NCBI RefSeq assembly: GCF_932276165.1
Contig: NC_063995.1
Coordinates: 5,704,001 to 5,768,000 of the forward strand
DNA length: 64,000 bases
Direction of reading: 5' to 3'
DNA from: Plutella xylostella
Taxonomy: Eukaryota > Arthropoda > Insecta > Lepidoptera > Plutellidae
Numbering within the stretch: position 1 is the stretch's first letter; every line of letters starts with the position of its first letter. The translations under genes were made by a program, and so were the position numbers. The notes under the pieces are model-generated. The model was not told the DNA's origin. It saw only the letters and a program-made list of their open reading frames with translations, and made no database searches. Below, in pieces: positions 27,532 through 39,200 of this stretch.

Positions 27532-28736
27532 TATATCTTTGCGAAATGTCAGCTTTGATATTTTTACCCGTTTCTGAGAAAAAGACAGCCGGACAACAAC
27601 GTGATACCTATAAGGGTTTCTTTTTTCCTTTTGAGGTACGGAACCTTAAATAAGATTTGATGAAACATTTGAAGTTGGTGACAGATAGACATAGAAATAT
27701 CCACCTCATTAAGTTCACAATCATACTAATAACGGGATTAAACTAACAAATTGAATTTCAGAAGTCAGTAGGGGCGGCAAAAATTGAATGGCCTACGGGC
27801 GGCAAATTTGTAAATCCGCCACTGATTTCACAGGTAAATACCAAAATAGTCACCGCTGCCACGACGCGTTTATTTTTGGTTAAAATTTGTCTTTTATCTT
27901 CTATTAAATATAAAATAATGCCAATGCTGTTGTTTACTTTCATATTTTGTGTATGTGGAAGTCCATTTGTTAATAATTTCCATGATTTTAGTGGATATAT
28001 TTTTCATCAATTTATTTTACATGTACGCTAGGGATTGACTCAAATTAATCGATATCATTATCGATATTTTATCTTGAATGTTACCTATGAAAATAAATGC
28101 TAGCTTGCGTTTACCGTCTCGTATCTGAACCATTTTGTCAGGGCAAGGTACATCTTTTAACAAATACATAAACTAATTATTTTCTATAATTTGTCCAACA
28201 GATTCCCTCTACATATAGATACTATAATAAGACGAAAGTGGTTGAAATTAGTTGGACGCGTTGGTTGGAATCCAATGAAGAACTCTACCATTTGCAGCAA
28301 TTCGACTTAATAATGAATGTAAACTTAATAATTTAGGAAACGAAACTGTAATGAACCAGTTAAATAAATAAATATGTGGTAACATCTCAAACACGGCCAT
28401 CCGAGGCAGAGCCAGTAATATGGGTCAGACAGATGATATATCTAAGATTGTTCTGTTTAAAAGTCAATAAAATAAGGAGCGATGAAAAAAGTGTTTTTAT
28501 TTTTATTTATGCATTTTTTTTCACTATGTCAAAATTATAATCTGGACAACAACAGTCTATGGATCAACTCTCTCCAAGGGTCGAACATCGAACTTCAATA
28601 ACTTATCGATGGTCCTCCAAAGTAAAGAAAGGTACATCACTAGCTAATGCACACACTGAAAAATCAAAATTGGTCACGTTTTATCAAGCTGTCAGTTCGT
28701 CTATACGCTAGTATATACTAAGTCTATGCTACCGAC

Positions 28737-29816
28737 TCTACCGAGTGTCCTATTTATGTGGTGGTGGGGCCGATCTACCCTCGCTCGCCAAGTTGGTGGT
28801 TACAGCACTAAATCAAACGTGCCTACCACAATACCATGCATAGGTACTTTATTACTTAACCAACTACAGATACCTACAGAACAGATGCAGAACCAGTCTA
28901 GTTGCTTTATCCACTTTCGGCTAGCACGCTGCGCATTTAAGACGTGACAAAAGTTTTGCATCGCGCTTACTCACATCGCGCAGCCTCAAGAGCGAGAGCG
29001 ACGGTGCACTTATTTTGTCACGTCTTAATAGCGCCCCGTGCTACAGGGCCTGGCATTATTGCCCTCAGATATTGTCGCTGGCTGGGCTGTGGCAAGTTCC
29101 TCAGAGAGGGCCAAAATGGTGGCCCACATACTTGTTTCCTTTGGCATATTGGTCGAATATTGTTCGGACATGATGTACAAAATGTGAGTTGCTTGTGTTG
29201 CGCTCTATAAAGTATGGGGCACCTATATCCTATTCTACGGGAAATCACATCTGATAGAACCCTTGGGTTTTAGTTTTTGTTTGTATCAGATATCTTTTCC
29301 CGTGGAATGGGATATTACATGCGAAGATAATCCTTTCACCACGATGACAAACACTTTGATGCGCCACGAAGAAGCACATGACACGGATGAATCATTTGGC
29401 TTCCGTTCCGTTCCGTGTAAGGAATATCAGACTTATCTGATTATCTATTATAATTATACTTAGTTGGTTGAATTCGAAACGATCAATCAATGGGTTTTTA
29501 CTTTTAAATATCTGTTCATCATCATCACAACCCATTTAAATATCTGTTACTAATTACTATCATAATAAAATTATCAGTAGATATAAGTACCTAAACGCGG
29601 ATATTTCTGGCAGATAATCATTTTAATGCTTATTGGAGATATGTAATCGCTTTATTAGATTCTTTCCTGAAAAATCAATGTAAATACCTGCCGGTAGATA
29701 GGTAGGTAAGTAGTTGTAATTAGTGTTTAGTTAGGCAATTGCGCGTTTGGCTTTTGGTTGGTGTGGCAGTGGAGTGTATTGTGAAATTCTGATAAACATT
29801 AGTGGTGTTAACAAAA
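28737..29816. other. spacer before transporter 1
   Basis: Contains MITE copy 3 (28919-29050). The 88-codon frame at 28944-29210 starts in the MITE and is not credible. The region 29700-29816 directly before the ATG should hold the promoter and 5' UTR; no TATA box seen. Confidence 0.45.
28919..29050. mobile_element. short TIR MITE, family TAGCACGGGGCGC, copy 3
   Basis: Complete copy with GGCTAGCACG and CCCGTGCTACAGGGCC ends. Its GC-rich core is inverted relative to the copy at 2760. Confidence 0.65.
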
Positions 29817-29849
29817 ATGACTCTTGATAGTAACATTATGCTTCACGCA
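29817..29849 (+). CDS. transporter 1 exon 1
   Basis: ATG opens MTLDSNIMLHA, with donor GCA|GTAAGT in phase 0 matching exon 2. Chosen because it is the nearest ATG-to-donor segment with correct phase; a different upstream first exon is possible. Confidence 0.65.
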
Positions 29850-32800
29850 GTAAGTTTAATTTATTATACCCAGTTCCTACAAAATCGCACATACTAGCCG
29901 TGTAGTTTAATTTATTACAGTTCCTACAAAATCGCCAGCTGTGTAGGTATAATAAATTATAATAATAAGATACTTATACAATACCTAGGTTATACAATAT
30001 ACCGAAGTAGGTAATAATTAGGTACATATACTAAGGTGTTCATAATTAGATAAGTTTCCATACCACTATCTAAATCTAAATCTCTCACAACAACTTAAAA
30101 AATATAGGGTAACGTAACGTACCTAGGGACACTTTCGACTACCCCAAGTTTGAATGAAGATATCGCAGCGTACAACTAAGATATTAATGTGAAATTTACT
30201 TTATTCGGTAGGATATATATAATCTATTATCACTAGTATTTGTGCTGGAGCTTTGGTGTGGCCAGATTTTTTTTAATTAAGATTTAAGTAAAAATGCTTT
30301 TTTTGGCCCAAGGTACGTTACACGTTTGTACCTTGGGACACTTTTAAGTGTACTTTGGGACAAATTGATCTATTATATTATTGGTACAAAAAGTCTTGTA
30401 ATCGTAGTTATTTTATAACTACATTAACATCAAATTATCATTAGTTTTTAACGCAATAATAGTTTGCGATTATGTATGAATCTTATGTTACAAATTGAAA
30501 CATTCACTTTATAGGAATATTTTCTCCTTCTTTTACTTTATCTACTGCTTATTTCAAACGATCCAGACTTACTGCAACTCTCTTCTTTCCAGTTTTACTC
30601 TGCCACTAATAAGAACAGAGATTTATGGCGTTATTTAGAAGTTAACAGTCTCCATAGTACAAAACCATAGGATACAGTATCCCAAGGTACAAACATTATC
30701 GTGTCCCAAGGTACAAAAAAGCAATATTTAACAAAAATTTCAATATCTTTATTTTTATGTTAGGAATCTTTCAAATAATTACCGTGAGATAAAATTAAAT
30801 AACTGAAAATATATATGTGACATCCATGTCTCTATTTTGAGCATTCCTCAATGAGATAAAGCAGCTCAAAAAACTATAAAAAAGCAAATTTTGACTCCAA
30901 AAAACTTCATATTGTCTTCACCACACACTCGATGCCGGTATGATCACAAGACTCACTAGTTTTGCCAAGCGAGTAAAATACTATGCCTAGGGTAGAAAAT
31001 TAATGTGTGTATTTAGCCGGTTTTTTAAATAAAATCAATGTCCCGAGGTACAAGCGTCAGTTCCCCGTAGTTTGCAGGACGAAAGTCAAAAAAAAGGAAA
31101 AAGTCTTAAATACCTATATTAAAAGTTTTATAGAGTATCCCTTTTATTCCTTAAAGTTTTATAAAGTATCTATCCCTTAAACAATTTGTTCTTTGACAAA
31201 GTGACAAAACAGTTCAGTAGTAATTTTTTTAATTTTTAAAAAATTTAATAACAGTGAATACATTTATACCTCTCGGGGTCAGGAGGTTAACTCAAGGTTA
31301 ACTCACATCACACCTCACTTCCAGAACCCTCCAGGACCGGCAAAGATAGAAGTGTCAACAGTTACAGCAGCCGTAGCCAAAGATGCGTCAGCGGCGTTGG
31401 AGGGTATGCTGACGTATGTGGGGGAGATGGGCCGCTACCAGAGACTGCTGTTTGTGATGATGCTACCGTTCGGCTTCGCGTGGGCCTTCGGGTACTTCGG
31501 GCAGATGTTCCTCACCGCCACCCCGCAGCAGCACTGGTGCCGGGTGCCTGAGCTGGAGAGTCTGGATATGGAGTTGCGGTAAGTAGGTTGGTAATGGTAA
31601 TATTTTACGGCTGGTGGTTACACAGATAACGATTTTAGTCAGCATTTTTCTCCTCTTTAGACCAGTAAAGGATTTTTTTTAGAAGCAAAGTCTTGGCTTA
31701 GCCAACATCTTAGGGCTTGCCTTTCAAAATGTAGTTACTAGCATTGGTCTCCAAAAATACATGATCGTACGTAGTTGAATCTAAGAGCAGATTACTTACT
31801 AATAATGAAAAAATAACACCGACAGACGGAATCTCTCGATACCTCGAGCCACGACCGGGGAGGGCTACGACACGTGTCTCATGTACGACGCGGACTGGGG
31901 CCAGGTGCTCGCTACCCTGACCCCGCCGGACCCCGGCACTCCGACCGTCAAGTGTCGGCACGGCTGGGAGTTCCAGCTCGATGACATCCCGTATCCGACT
32001 ATTGTTAGTGAGGTATGTGGGCGACTGTACTATTCTTGTTGTCTTCAACGCTCATGACAAGTTATTCGCAAACTTGTCATGAGCGTTGAAGTAGGTAGGT
32101 AGTAGTTGTGGTAGGCGCTTAAAACTTACAATCGTCTTCTGGATGCCTCTCCCAAGAATCGCCATAACACTCCATTCTTGGCCTTCCTCATCCAGTACTT
32201 GGCCTAGCTGGCTGGAGGGGGTCCCCCGCTATGCTTAGGTGTTGTCGTATCCTGTCTTAGGATCCTTTTAGGTACTCCAACGCGACGGTCGTCTTTTCTA
32301 CCGCAGATATGGCGATACTACTGCCATTTCAGCTTGTAGATTTTCTTAACCTCTTACCTGTTTATCGTTTTACAGCGTGAATGGGTGTGCGACAAAGCGA
32401 ACCGAGTGCCATGGAGTCAAACAATCAGTTTTATTGGAACAATCGTGGGTGGCATGATCATGGGCCGCATTGCTGACAAGTTCGGAAGACTACCTGCCCT
32501 CATATGTAAGTACGTGTCAGTATCAATTCATGTACTTACCTAATAATAGTACTTACCTAGTTATACTTACTGAATTGACGACCGAATGGCGTAGTGGTTA
32601 GTGACCCTGACTACTGAGCCGAAGGTCCCGGGTTCGATTCCCGGCTGGGGCAGATATTTGTTTAAACACGAATATTTGTTCTCAGGTCTTGGATGTGCCC
32701 GTAAAATGGCAATAGGCCCGCCCCCTATTACATTGGGACTAACATAACACTCTGGCGAAAAGTGGGTGCAGCAATGCACCTCTGCCTACCCCGCAAGGGA

Positions 32801-35800
32801 GTACATTAGTACAAGGCGTGAGTGCGTGTGTGTGTGTGTGTGTGTGTGTGACTTACTGAATTATATCTCAGCCCCATCTAAAAGTACATAAGACAACACA
32901 GTAGCTACAATGAGCTCGAAAAACCCTACTTCCCCATATTCCTTGTAAGTAATAAGTACAGAAATCGTTAACAAACTTCTCTCTTTGTAGGCGCTAACAC
33001 CCTGGGTTTCTTCGGATCTCTAGGAACAACCTTCACAGATGGATTCTGGGATTTCGTGATTTGCCGGTTTTTGGTCGGCATGTCCATCGATACTTGCTTC
33101 ATCATGTTGTATATTATTAGTAAGTATAGTTGTGTACGTAAACAATGAGTTATTATGTTTAGCAGTTGCTAAATCGCTTGTCTAATCAACTAGGTAGCTT
33201 GGGAGATTTGCCCACCCGCAAAAAACAAAATCAGATTTCTTACTGCGATAACTTATAATAAGTACCTACCTATGTACTATCACGATCATAGGTAATATAA
33301 GATAATTGTGATCTATACATATGCTTACTTGTTTCACCAGGTCCAACATAAACAATTAAACATGGTTTTCAGTAATGGAATACGTGGGAACTACTCACCG
33401 GACATGGGTTGCGAATCTGTCCATCGCGATGTTCTTCGGAGGCGGATGTGTTCTGCTGCCGTTCATGGCTCTGTGGATCTCCAATTGGAGAACACTTTCC
33501 ATAGTGATGTCTATTCCATCGCTGTTGGTTCTCTTAGCACCGTTCACTATTCCTGAAAGTACCAGGTATGATTAATAAAATTAATAAAAAGTTAGTACAC
33601 TCCCGGGCTATGAAAAAGTTCCATTCAGAAATCAACAAATTACTCGTATACGGAAAAAAAAATATCTAAGTACATTCAATGGTGAATCAGAATATAAGCA
33701 GCTAAAAACGTAAACATTTTATACAATTCCGACTAAATGTTTAAAAAAATTGAGGCTATTTCGTGTCTGCATTTTGTAAGTGGAACTGTTTCTTTGCCCG
33801 TGAGTGTAGTTATGAACGATTTGATAATTGCGTTTATTTTCATCATAAAGTTATAGCATCGATATTTAGTTCCACTGTTGATTTCAGATGGTACGTGTCG
33901 CGAGGAAAAGTTGAAAAAGCTGTAAAAATGTTACACAGATTTGAGAAAGTTAACAAAACCAAAATTCCCAAGGATGCATTAGATGAGTTTGTTGTAAGTA
34001 TCGCAGGCACTTAATTCATTTAACTGTATAAATTTTCTAATAACTTTAAAAGTTATATTTGTTTTGTTAGACAGTGGCCACGGCAGCTCAAGAATCGGGA
34101 GACAGTATTAAGATCCTCTTCAAGATCCCGTCTTTGAGAACAATGTTGCTATTGCTGATGAGCACGTTTATGGCAATAGCCGTGATCTTTGACATCCTCA
34201 TCCGTTTGTCTGAGACCCTCGGGGGAGACTTCTTCATCACATTTGCTCTGGCATCTGCCACGGAAATTCCAGCCACCTTAGTCGTGATATTACTGCTTGA
34301 CAGGTACCTAAGCTTTGTTCTATCGTTCATCCAATTACTTATTTATAACATGCAGTTATTTTAACTTATCATTTATTAAGTACTTTGCACTTACGATGAA
34401 TTCATATTTTCAGATTTGGCCGACGCCTGTTAGTATGTTCACCACTTGTAGTAGGTGCAGTCCTGTCTTTAACTGCTGCTTTCGTCCCTCGAGGTATGTT
34501 GTCTGTTTTAATTTTTTATAAAATTGAAGATTATCTCTGCCCCCATGTAATAATTACAAACTCCGTTAAAATAGTTGAATGAAAATGCTTTCGATGTGCT
34601 AAAGAGCGGTTATTTTATATTTCTTCATCATCCATCCGTAATTACATTACATCATATCTATATGATTTATAGTGGGAGAGAGAGATATAAGTTGATTTAT
34701 TCAGTGCCTCCAATAACGTAAGTGTCACATTTACTATTTACTGGTCCCCAAAAGTTGACTAAAACGCTACCCATTTTCCAGGCGTCCCCTCAGTTGCGTT
34801 GGCCATAGCGGCTCGTTTCTTCAACAACATGGCATACAACGTGATCATCCAGTGGACGCCGGAGTTGCTGCCCACCACCGTGCGCGCGACGGGAGCCTCC
34901 TCCGTGCACGTCAGCGCGTACTTTACTGTTATGTTGTCACCCTTCATCGTTTACTCTGTGAGTATCCTCGTCATCAACATTAGCAAATTAATGTGCACTG
35001 CTGTGCGGTCCACCGATGTCTATCGTCCACTTGAGCACTGACCTTGTTGTTCCCTGTGAGTTTTACCTCCATCATAAACCCAGTATATACAATATATATA
35101 TATGGTAAAAAAGATACACAATCGATTCCGTGTAGGTAATCTCTGTATACTTACACATAAAAATTTAGAATTTGGTAGAAAGGTACAAAACAAAACTTTA
35201 TCTTATCGTGATTATGAGCATCTGTCCGATATCAGCCATGGTTACTGCTATCGACTAATATCTTATCATATCAGATATATAACATTGATCTATCAAGGTG
35301 GCAACTTCACTATGAAATCTTACAAAAATAAACTAATGATACGCACTTACATTTTTCTCAGCACTGACTATTGTTAGCTGATAATGATAATATAGAATAG
35401 AGTCTGAATTTCGTGCTTCCTTCCACCTTCTCAATGATAGTTCAGCCAATCACAGCGCTGCATTCCATACTCAAACTCTACTTATCTTGGCGTTCTCAAC
35501 TGTAAAACTGACAGTAACACTACTAACTAGTTCTTTTTTCAAATCCCAGGAGAGGCTATGGGAATCCTTACCGCTGATAATAGCGGCGGTGCTGGGGGTG
35601 CTCGGAGGGCTGGTCGCTCTGCTGCTGCCGGAGACCAACGGCAGAGCCATCCCGCAGACCATCACCGACGGGGAGAACCTGGCCAACACCAGGAGGAGAA
35701 TCGGGTACACACTGTTCCGTTTAATAAAACGTTTGTAGCTGAGCTAGATACAGTGATCATGAAAGTGATCATTGAAGTTAAGCAACGCATGGCACGGTGA

Positions 35801-36266
35801 CTCATCTCTCATTGGATGAGTGACCGATTTCAATTGGTTGTTTTCTGAGTGGTGAAGGCTAGTTTGTAGGCCTTCGGGCAGCACGACGAGCACCCAACAA
35901 CTCACTCAGCACAAGCTTGCTTGTGTTGGGGTCCACCAACCCGCACTCGCACTGGACCCGCGTGGTGGACTAGGCCTAAACTACTACTACTACTAGAGTA
36001 AGGACGTAATGAATCCCCCATATGATAATATTTTGACTAAATACCGGGGAGACAAAAGTATTATAGTAAGCCGGAAGCAGTATGCTAGGTAAGTACCTAT
36101 ATCTAAGCCCGAAAATAAAAAAAAGAATTTCAAAATTAGTTAAGTATATCTATTCTTTTTACAAAGTGTACTTACTTACACCAATTTTCTTTTCAGGTGT
36201 TCTAAAAAGAGAGATGACGACACAAACTCAAATGAAAACGGATATAAGACTGATACTAGGTTCTAA
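29817..36266 (+). CDS. SLC22-type organic cation transporter 1 (12 exons)
   Basis: Joined exons: 29817-29849, 31325-31578, 31826-32012, 32376-32505, 32991-33119, 33373-33565, 33888-33993, 34071-34303, 34414-34493, 34782-34957, 35550-35704, 36197-36266. Total 1746 nt, 581 residues, all phases matched. A 12-span MFS protein of the insect Orct/SLC22 group. GEMGRYQRLLF precedes TM1; the large extracellular loop has WC, TC and KC cysteines; GRIADKFGRLPALI is the MFS signature after TM2; PESTRW follows TM6; RFGRR lies between TM8 and TM9; PELLPTTVRATG follows TM10; LPETNGRAIPQTI follows TM12. By family it moves organic cations or other small solutes across the plasma membrane; substrate unknown. 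A tandem paralogue begins at 46424. Confidence 0.92.
30106..31066. mobile_element. candidate TIR transposon with GTACCTTGGGAC repeats
   Basis: The ends are imperfect inverted copies: AGGGTAACGTAACGTACCTA and the inverse of a GTACAAGCGTCAGTTCCCC end. About seven copies of (C)CAAGGTAC / GTACCTTGGGAC lie inside in both orientations. No coding capacity; no clear target duplication. It fills most of intron 1 of transporter 1. Confidence 0.5.
31325..31578 (+). CDS. transporter 1 exon 2: TM1 and start of extracellular loop
   Basis: Acceptor CCTCACTTCCAG; donor GCG|GTAAGT. Encodes NPPGPAKIEV.., GEMGRYQRLLF, TM1 and HWCRVPELESLDMEL. Ends in phase 2. Confidence 0.9.
31826..32012 (+). CDS. transporter 1 exon 3: extracellular loop
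   Basis: Acceptor ACACCGACAG; donor GAG|GTATGT. Encodes RRNLSIPRATTGEGYDTC, VKCRHGWEFQ and YPTIVSE. Cysteines fit the disulphide-rich SLC22 loop. Confidence 0.9.
32043..32091. repeat. perfect 21-bp-stem hairpin
   Basis: Arms 32043-32063 and 32071-32091 (CTTCAACGCTCATGACAAGT..) are exact inverses around a 7-base loop, 30 bases after the exon 3 donor of transporter 1. Confidence 0.8.
32100..32345 (-). mobile_element. LINE fragment (RTE-like), minus strand
   Basis: GCCTTCCTCATCCAGTACTTGG and following sequence resemble the 3' coding region of lepidopteran RTE elements seen again at 37795-37960. Decayed. Confidence 0.45.
32376..32505 (+). CDS. transporter 1 exon 4: TM2 and MFS signature
   Basis: Acceptor CGTTTTACAG; donor AT|GTAAGT. 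130 nt encoding REWVCDK, a span and GRIADKFGRLPALI. Same length and phase as exon 4 of the paralogue at 63859. Confidence 0.93.
32577..32850 (+). mobile_element. tRNA-derived SINE, copy 2
   Basis: Almost identical to 1472-1734, with a longer (TG)n tail. A 12-bp target duplication ACTTACTGAATT lies at 32565-32576 and 32851-32862. It is in intron 4 of transporter 1. Confidence 0.9.
32991..33119 (+). CDS. transporter 1 exon 5: TM3-TM4
   Basis: Acceptor CTCTTTGTAG; donor TTA|GTAAGT. Encodes CANTLGFFGSLG and CRFLVGMSID, the latter matching the family's RF..G....G segment. Confidence 0.92.
33373..33565 (+). CDS. transporter 1 exon 6: TM4-TM6
   Basis: Acceptor GGTTTTCAG; donor CAG|GTATGA. Encodes MEYVGTTHRTWVAN (the E....R segment of SLC22), two spans and IPESTR. 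Confidence 0.93.
33598..33806. mobile_element. TA-flanked MITE, family CACTCACGGGCAATGAAAAG, copy 1
   Basis: Inverted ends CACTCCCGGGCTATGAAAAA and its inverse, with TA at each side. It lies in intron 6 of transporter 1, 32 bases past the donor. A second copy is at 44064-44298. Confidence 0.7.
33888..33993 (+). CDS. transporter 1 exon 7: central cytoplasmic loop
   Basis: Acceptor TTGATTTCAG; donor GTT|GTAAGT. Encodes WYVSRGKVEKAVKMLHRFEK, the post-TM6 segment found throughout SLC22. Confidence 0.92.
34071..34303 (+). CDS. transporter 1 exon 8: TM7-TM8
   Basis: Acceptor TTTTGTTAG; donor CAG|GTACCT. Encodes the KIPSLRTMLLLLMSTFMAIA span and EIPATLVVILLLDR. Confidence 0.92.
34414..34493 (+). 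CDS. transporter 1 exon 9: TM9
   Basis: Acceptor TATTTTCAG; donor GAG|GTATGT. An 80-nt exon encoding RFGRRLLVCSPLVVGAVLS and AAFVPR. Confidence 0.9.
34782..34957 (+). CDS. transporter 1 exon 10: TM10-TM11
   Basis: Acceptor CATTTTCCAG; donor TCT|GTGAGT. Encodes ARFFNNMAYNVIIQWTPELL and PTTVRATG, the most conserved C-terminal SLC22 block. Confidence 0.93.
35550..35704 (+). CDS. transporter 1 exon 11: TM12 and LPET motif
   Basis: Acceptor AAATCCCAG. Encodes ERLWESLPLIIAAVLGVLGG and LPETNGRAIPQTITDGE. The donor GG|GTACAC at 35705 joins exon 12 in phase 2. If unspliced, the frame runs on to TAG at 35736-35738, adding about 11 residues. Confidence 0.88.
35867..35990 (-). repeat. fragment of the CCACGCTGGCCAAGTGCGGG repeat, inverted
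   Basis: Inverse of part of the repeat at 42763-43143 (TTGGTGGACCCCAACACAAG, GCCGCCCGAAGGCC). Non-coding. Confidence 0.6.
36197..36266 (+). CDS. transporter 1 exon 12: hydrophilic C-terminus
   Basis: Acceptor TTTTCTTTTCAG. Encodes CSKKRDDDTNSNENGYKTDT then RF and TAA. The polar, charged sequence and matching phase support it as the normal last exon. Confidence 0.7.
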
Positions 36267-36280
36267 CTAATACTTTATTT

Positions 36281-36293
36281 ATTAAACATTAAA
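36281..36293 (+). terminator. candidate poly(A) signals of transporter 1
   Basis: Two overlapping-distance ATTAAA hexamers (36281-36286, 36288-36293) lie 15-22 bases after the stop, very close for a 3' UTR; a later site may be used. Confidence 0.35.
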
Positions 36294-39200
36294 AATATCT
36301 CCTCTGCTATCTTGGCTATAATTATTCCCGGTTAACTTTATCTAAACAATTTAATATTAAAAAAAAAATATACTGATTACTCCCCCACAAAGAATAGACA
36401 TGCGTACCTAGTTGCGTACCCAGAGTCACCCCTATTGAATTATACTAGTTAATATTTTTAAACTATTTAACAATTATTGGTTCCAATTTTTACGTGGAGA
36501 AATCGAGTTTCAAATGCGCTTACTTAAATAAATTCAAATTTACGTTTTTTCCCCTGCTAAGCCGTACTACAATATGTGCCTATTTCAGTAAGTATAAGTA
36601 AGTCATATATTTATCTTTTCATCTAAGAGTACCTAAGACCTATTTTTTTTAATAAATCTCATTAACAAATTCACAAGGAGTCTCAACAGGATCCACCAAC
36701 CCAGTCAAAATCCAATGCACGCAAATGGCACGCAACTTAAAAACTTTCACCCTGAACTTTCTCAAGACCCCAACTACCTCGGTACTGTCAAACTTCAGCT
36801 TTGTTTCTACAATACAGCTCCTTGATTGGTCGATGTAAAGCTGCGCTGTTACGTGATTGGTGAGTATTAGCCGGTTTACCGCACTGCGTACTTGTACAAA
36901 CACAGTGGCTCGCCTAACTTTCTTTCAAGCTGACTGTTCAAAAATACAAATGCATTACGTCAGGGTTCAAGTTCCATAAACAACAAAAAAGACAGTATGC
37001 AGTGCCGCTACCGAGAGAAATTGTGCTTTTATTGGCTTGAATTAAAGTTTGCATCGCCTTGTGTGTGTGGTATTTTGCAATAACTCACATGTGGATGAGT
37101 AGTTTACATTCCGCGCTGGCAGAAACCGGTGGTGCCAGCACGTCTGTTCTAAATTTAAAACTGGAAATCGCGTGTTCGTATTTTAAGCACAAACAAACAA
37201 CAGACCATCGAAAGGGAATAGGGCATCGCGCGTAGAATTTAAAATAGTGTGACATAGGTACATCATAGTGGAATAATAATTGAAATTCACCGATTCGTCA
37301 AAAACTTTGATGGTAAGTTAAACATAGTTAAAATATTTAGTAGCTTTATTTATGACCATGCTTGATTATTAATTCGCGTGCTAGGTGCCGGCGTTACGCG
37401 CCCTTCAATTTATTTTTTACTTATAATAAATAGGCACCCAGGTAGATTTAAAATATGTGTTGTATGAGATTTTGCAGGCCTGCATGTCTTGTCTGCCTGG
37501 TGATACTTAATAAAATATTAGAAATAAAAAACATGATTTATCTACAGTAGAAATTGAGTTCAAAGATCAGCATTGCTGCTTTTAAAATTTATGTACTTAA
37601 GAATCGCCATTGTATAATATTGCGGCAGCTGTATTTTATAGGTAAGTACAGTAAGTTAGTTACTTAAGTATACATATATTATACTTGAAGCCAACTCAAT
37701 ATTTAATTATGAAAATAATAAATGTCGTCTGTTCAGTACGTTCGAATATTCATACAAAACCTACACATTAAAACGTGATCATCATCATCAACCCTTAGTC
37801 ATGTGTATCTAATGCTAGGACTAGGCATGTGCCAAGGACCTCTACAACACTCTGTCCTCGGCCTTCCTCATCCACAGCCACCATCAGGCACCTGTTTCGA
37901 GTCGTCGGTCCAGCGGGCTGGAGGTCCCCCTCCACTCCTCTCGCTACATTTTCCGTCCTTAAAAGACGAGATAAAAGTATCAGGCCTGAACAAGTAAGCT
38001 GCGTGGCATGGGTTGTAAAACTTATAAATGGAGGCCTACGGGCACGGACCGCGGTTCGGATATTCTTTCTGTCCATAACTATTTAAAAAACATATGAACT
38101 AGCAGTTTGACTACTTTAAATATTTTTATTATTAGTTAAACTTTAACTTTGCAAATAAACCATACTTTGCTTGCTGACTTTTTGTCACAAAATATTTTTA
38201 GTTTTTTCTTGCTTTACGAATTCTGTGTTACGCTACTTACGCTGAAAATGAAAAGGATTACGTCAGCGTATTCATGCCAGACATCAATGCCCGCGAAAAT
38301 GTACGTACAGGTACTGAGGAAAACAGGTGATGAGTTAAATTCAATTAATTTTGTTTCATGCATTAAATTGAAATAATAAAACATGAAGGATATCTACGTT
38401 TTCCTAAATAGAAAAAAGTATAATAATATAAGTAGGTACTGATATTTTGGATAAAAAGGCCTAGGGAAAGGAAACATGACCCGTCTCTGAATAATAAAAT
38501 ATATAATATACACCAAACTTAAAATGAAACTTAGTGGGTTGATAAGTCAAATTTAGGTAGGAATATGTCAGTGAACCTCTCTCTACGAGATTATTTTTAC
38601 AAAAAAATGACTGCGTGTTGAATAGTTATTTCTGGCGCCCACCCAGACTTCGTAGCTAAAAACCGTACTACATAAGTACGTATTAACAGAATATTAAAAG
38701 AAACTAACTTCTAGGATTCAAAACTAAAGGCTTACCTTAACCATACTCCCTAATAAATGAAAATAAAATGTACTTGATTAAAAAAAATGACTTTAAAAAT
38801 CACTGAAACGTAAGAAATACCTAATTTTGCGATGAATTCTATGTGACGTCACAAAAATACCTAAGCAAGTACTAATTTTTTTTTAAGTTAGTTCCATGCT
38901 TCGGATAAGGTTTAAACGAGTTTTACAGGCACCATTTTCCTGGTAAGTAATCAAGAGATCATAGAAGGCACACGATTCTTGTCATTTCCATATTATCCGT
39001 TTTGGTTATTTTACAAATGTCCCGTGCTTGTCGTTGGTATTCAGCACATGTGTTCAACGTTGCTGTTGGCGATTAGCAATTTAAATGCATGATATAAATA
39101 TAACAGATGCACATGTGTAAGAAAAAACACGGTAATGTGCGAGTCGGACAGACAGACACACGCACGGGCGGGCTATAGGGTTTTTTTTCCCTTTGAGGCC

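Larger units (their letters stand above)
24751..27824 (+). mobile_element. hAT transposon, second nesting level
   Basis: Ends CAGTGGCGGATTTAC and its inverse at 27810-27824. An 8-bp target duplication ATTTCACA lies at 24743-24750 and 27825-27832. GCGGCAAATTT subterminal pieces occur at both ends. It holds a ZMYM1-like hAT transposase remnant, a MITE and the mariner. Confidence 0.88.
24453..28728 (+). mobile_element. P-superfamily-like DNA transposon, outermost of four nested elements
   Basis: Terminal inverted repeats of 34 bp (24453-24486 and 28695-28728, starting CATAGACTTAGTATATAC) with one mismatch, and an 8-bp target duplication CTACCGAC at 24445-24452 and 28729-28736. Without its insert the element is about 1.2 kb. 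A candidate first exon at 24681 encodes a THAP-like start. The 8-bp duplication and CA-initial ends fit P elements; hAT is the alternative. Confidence 0.8.
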
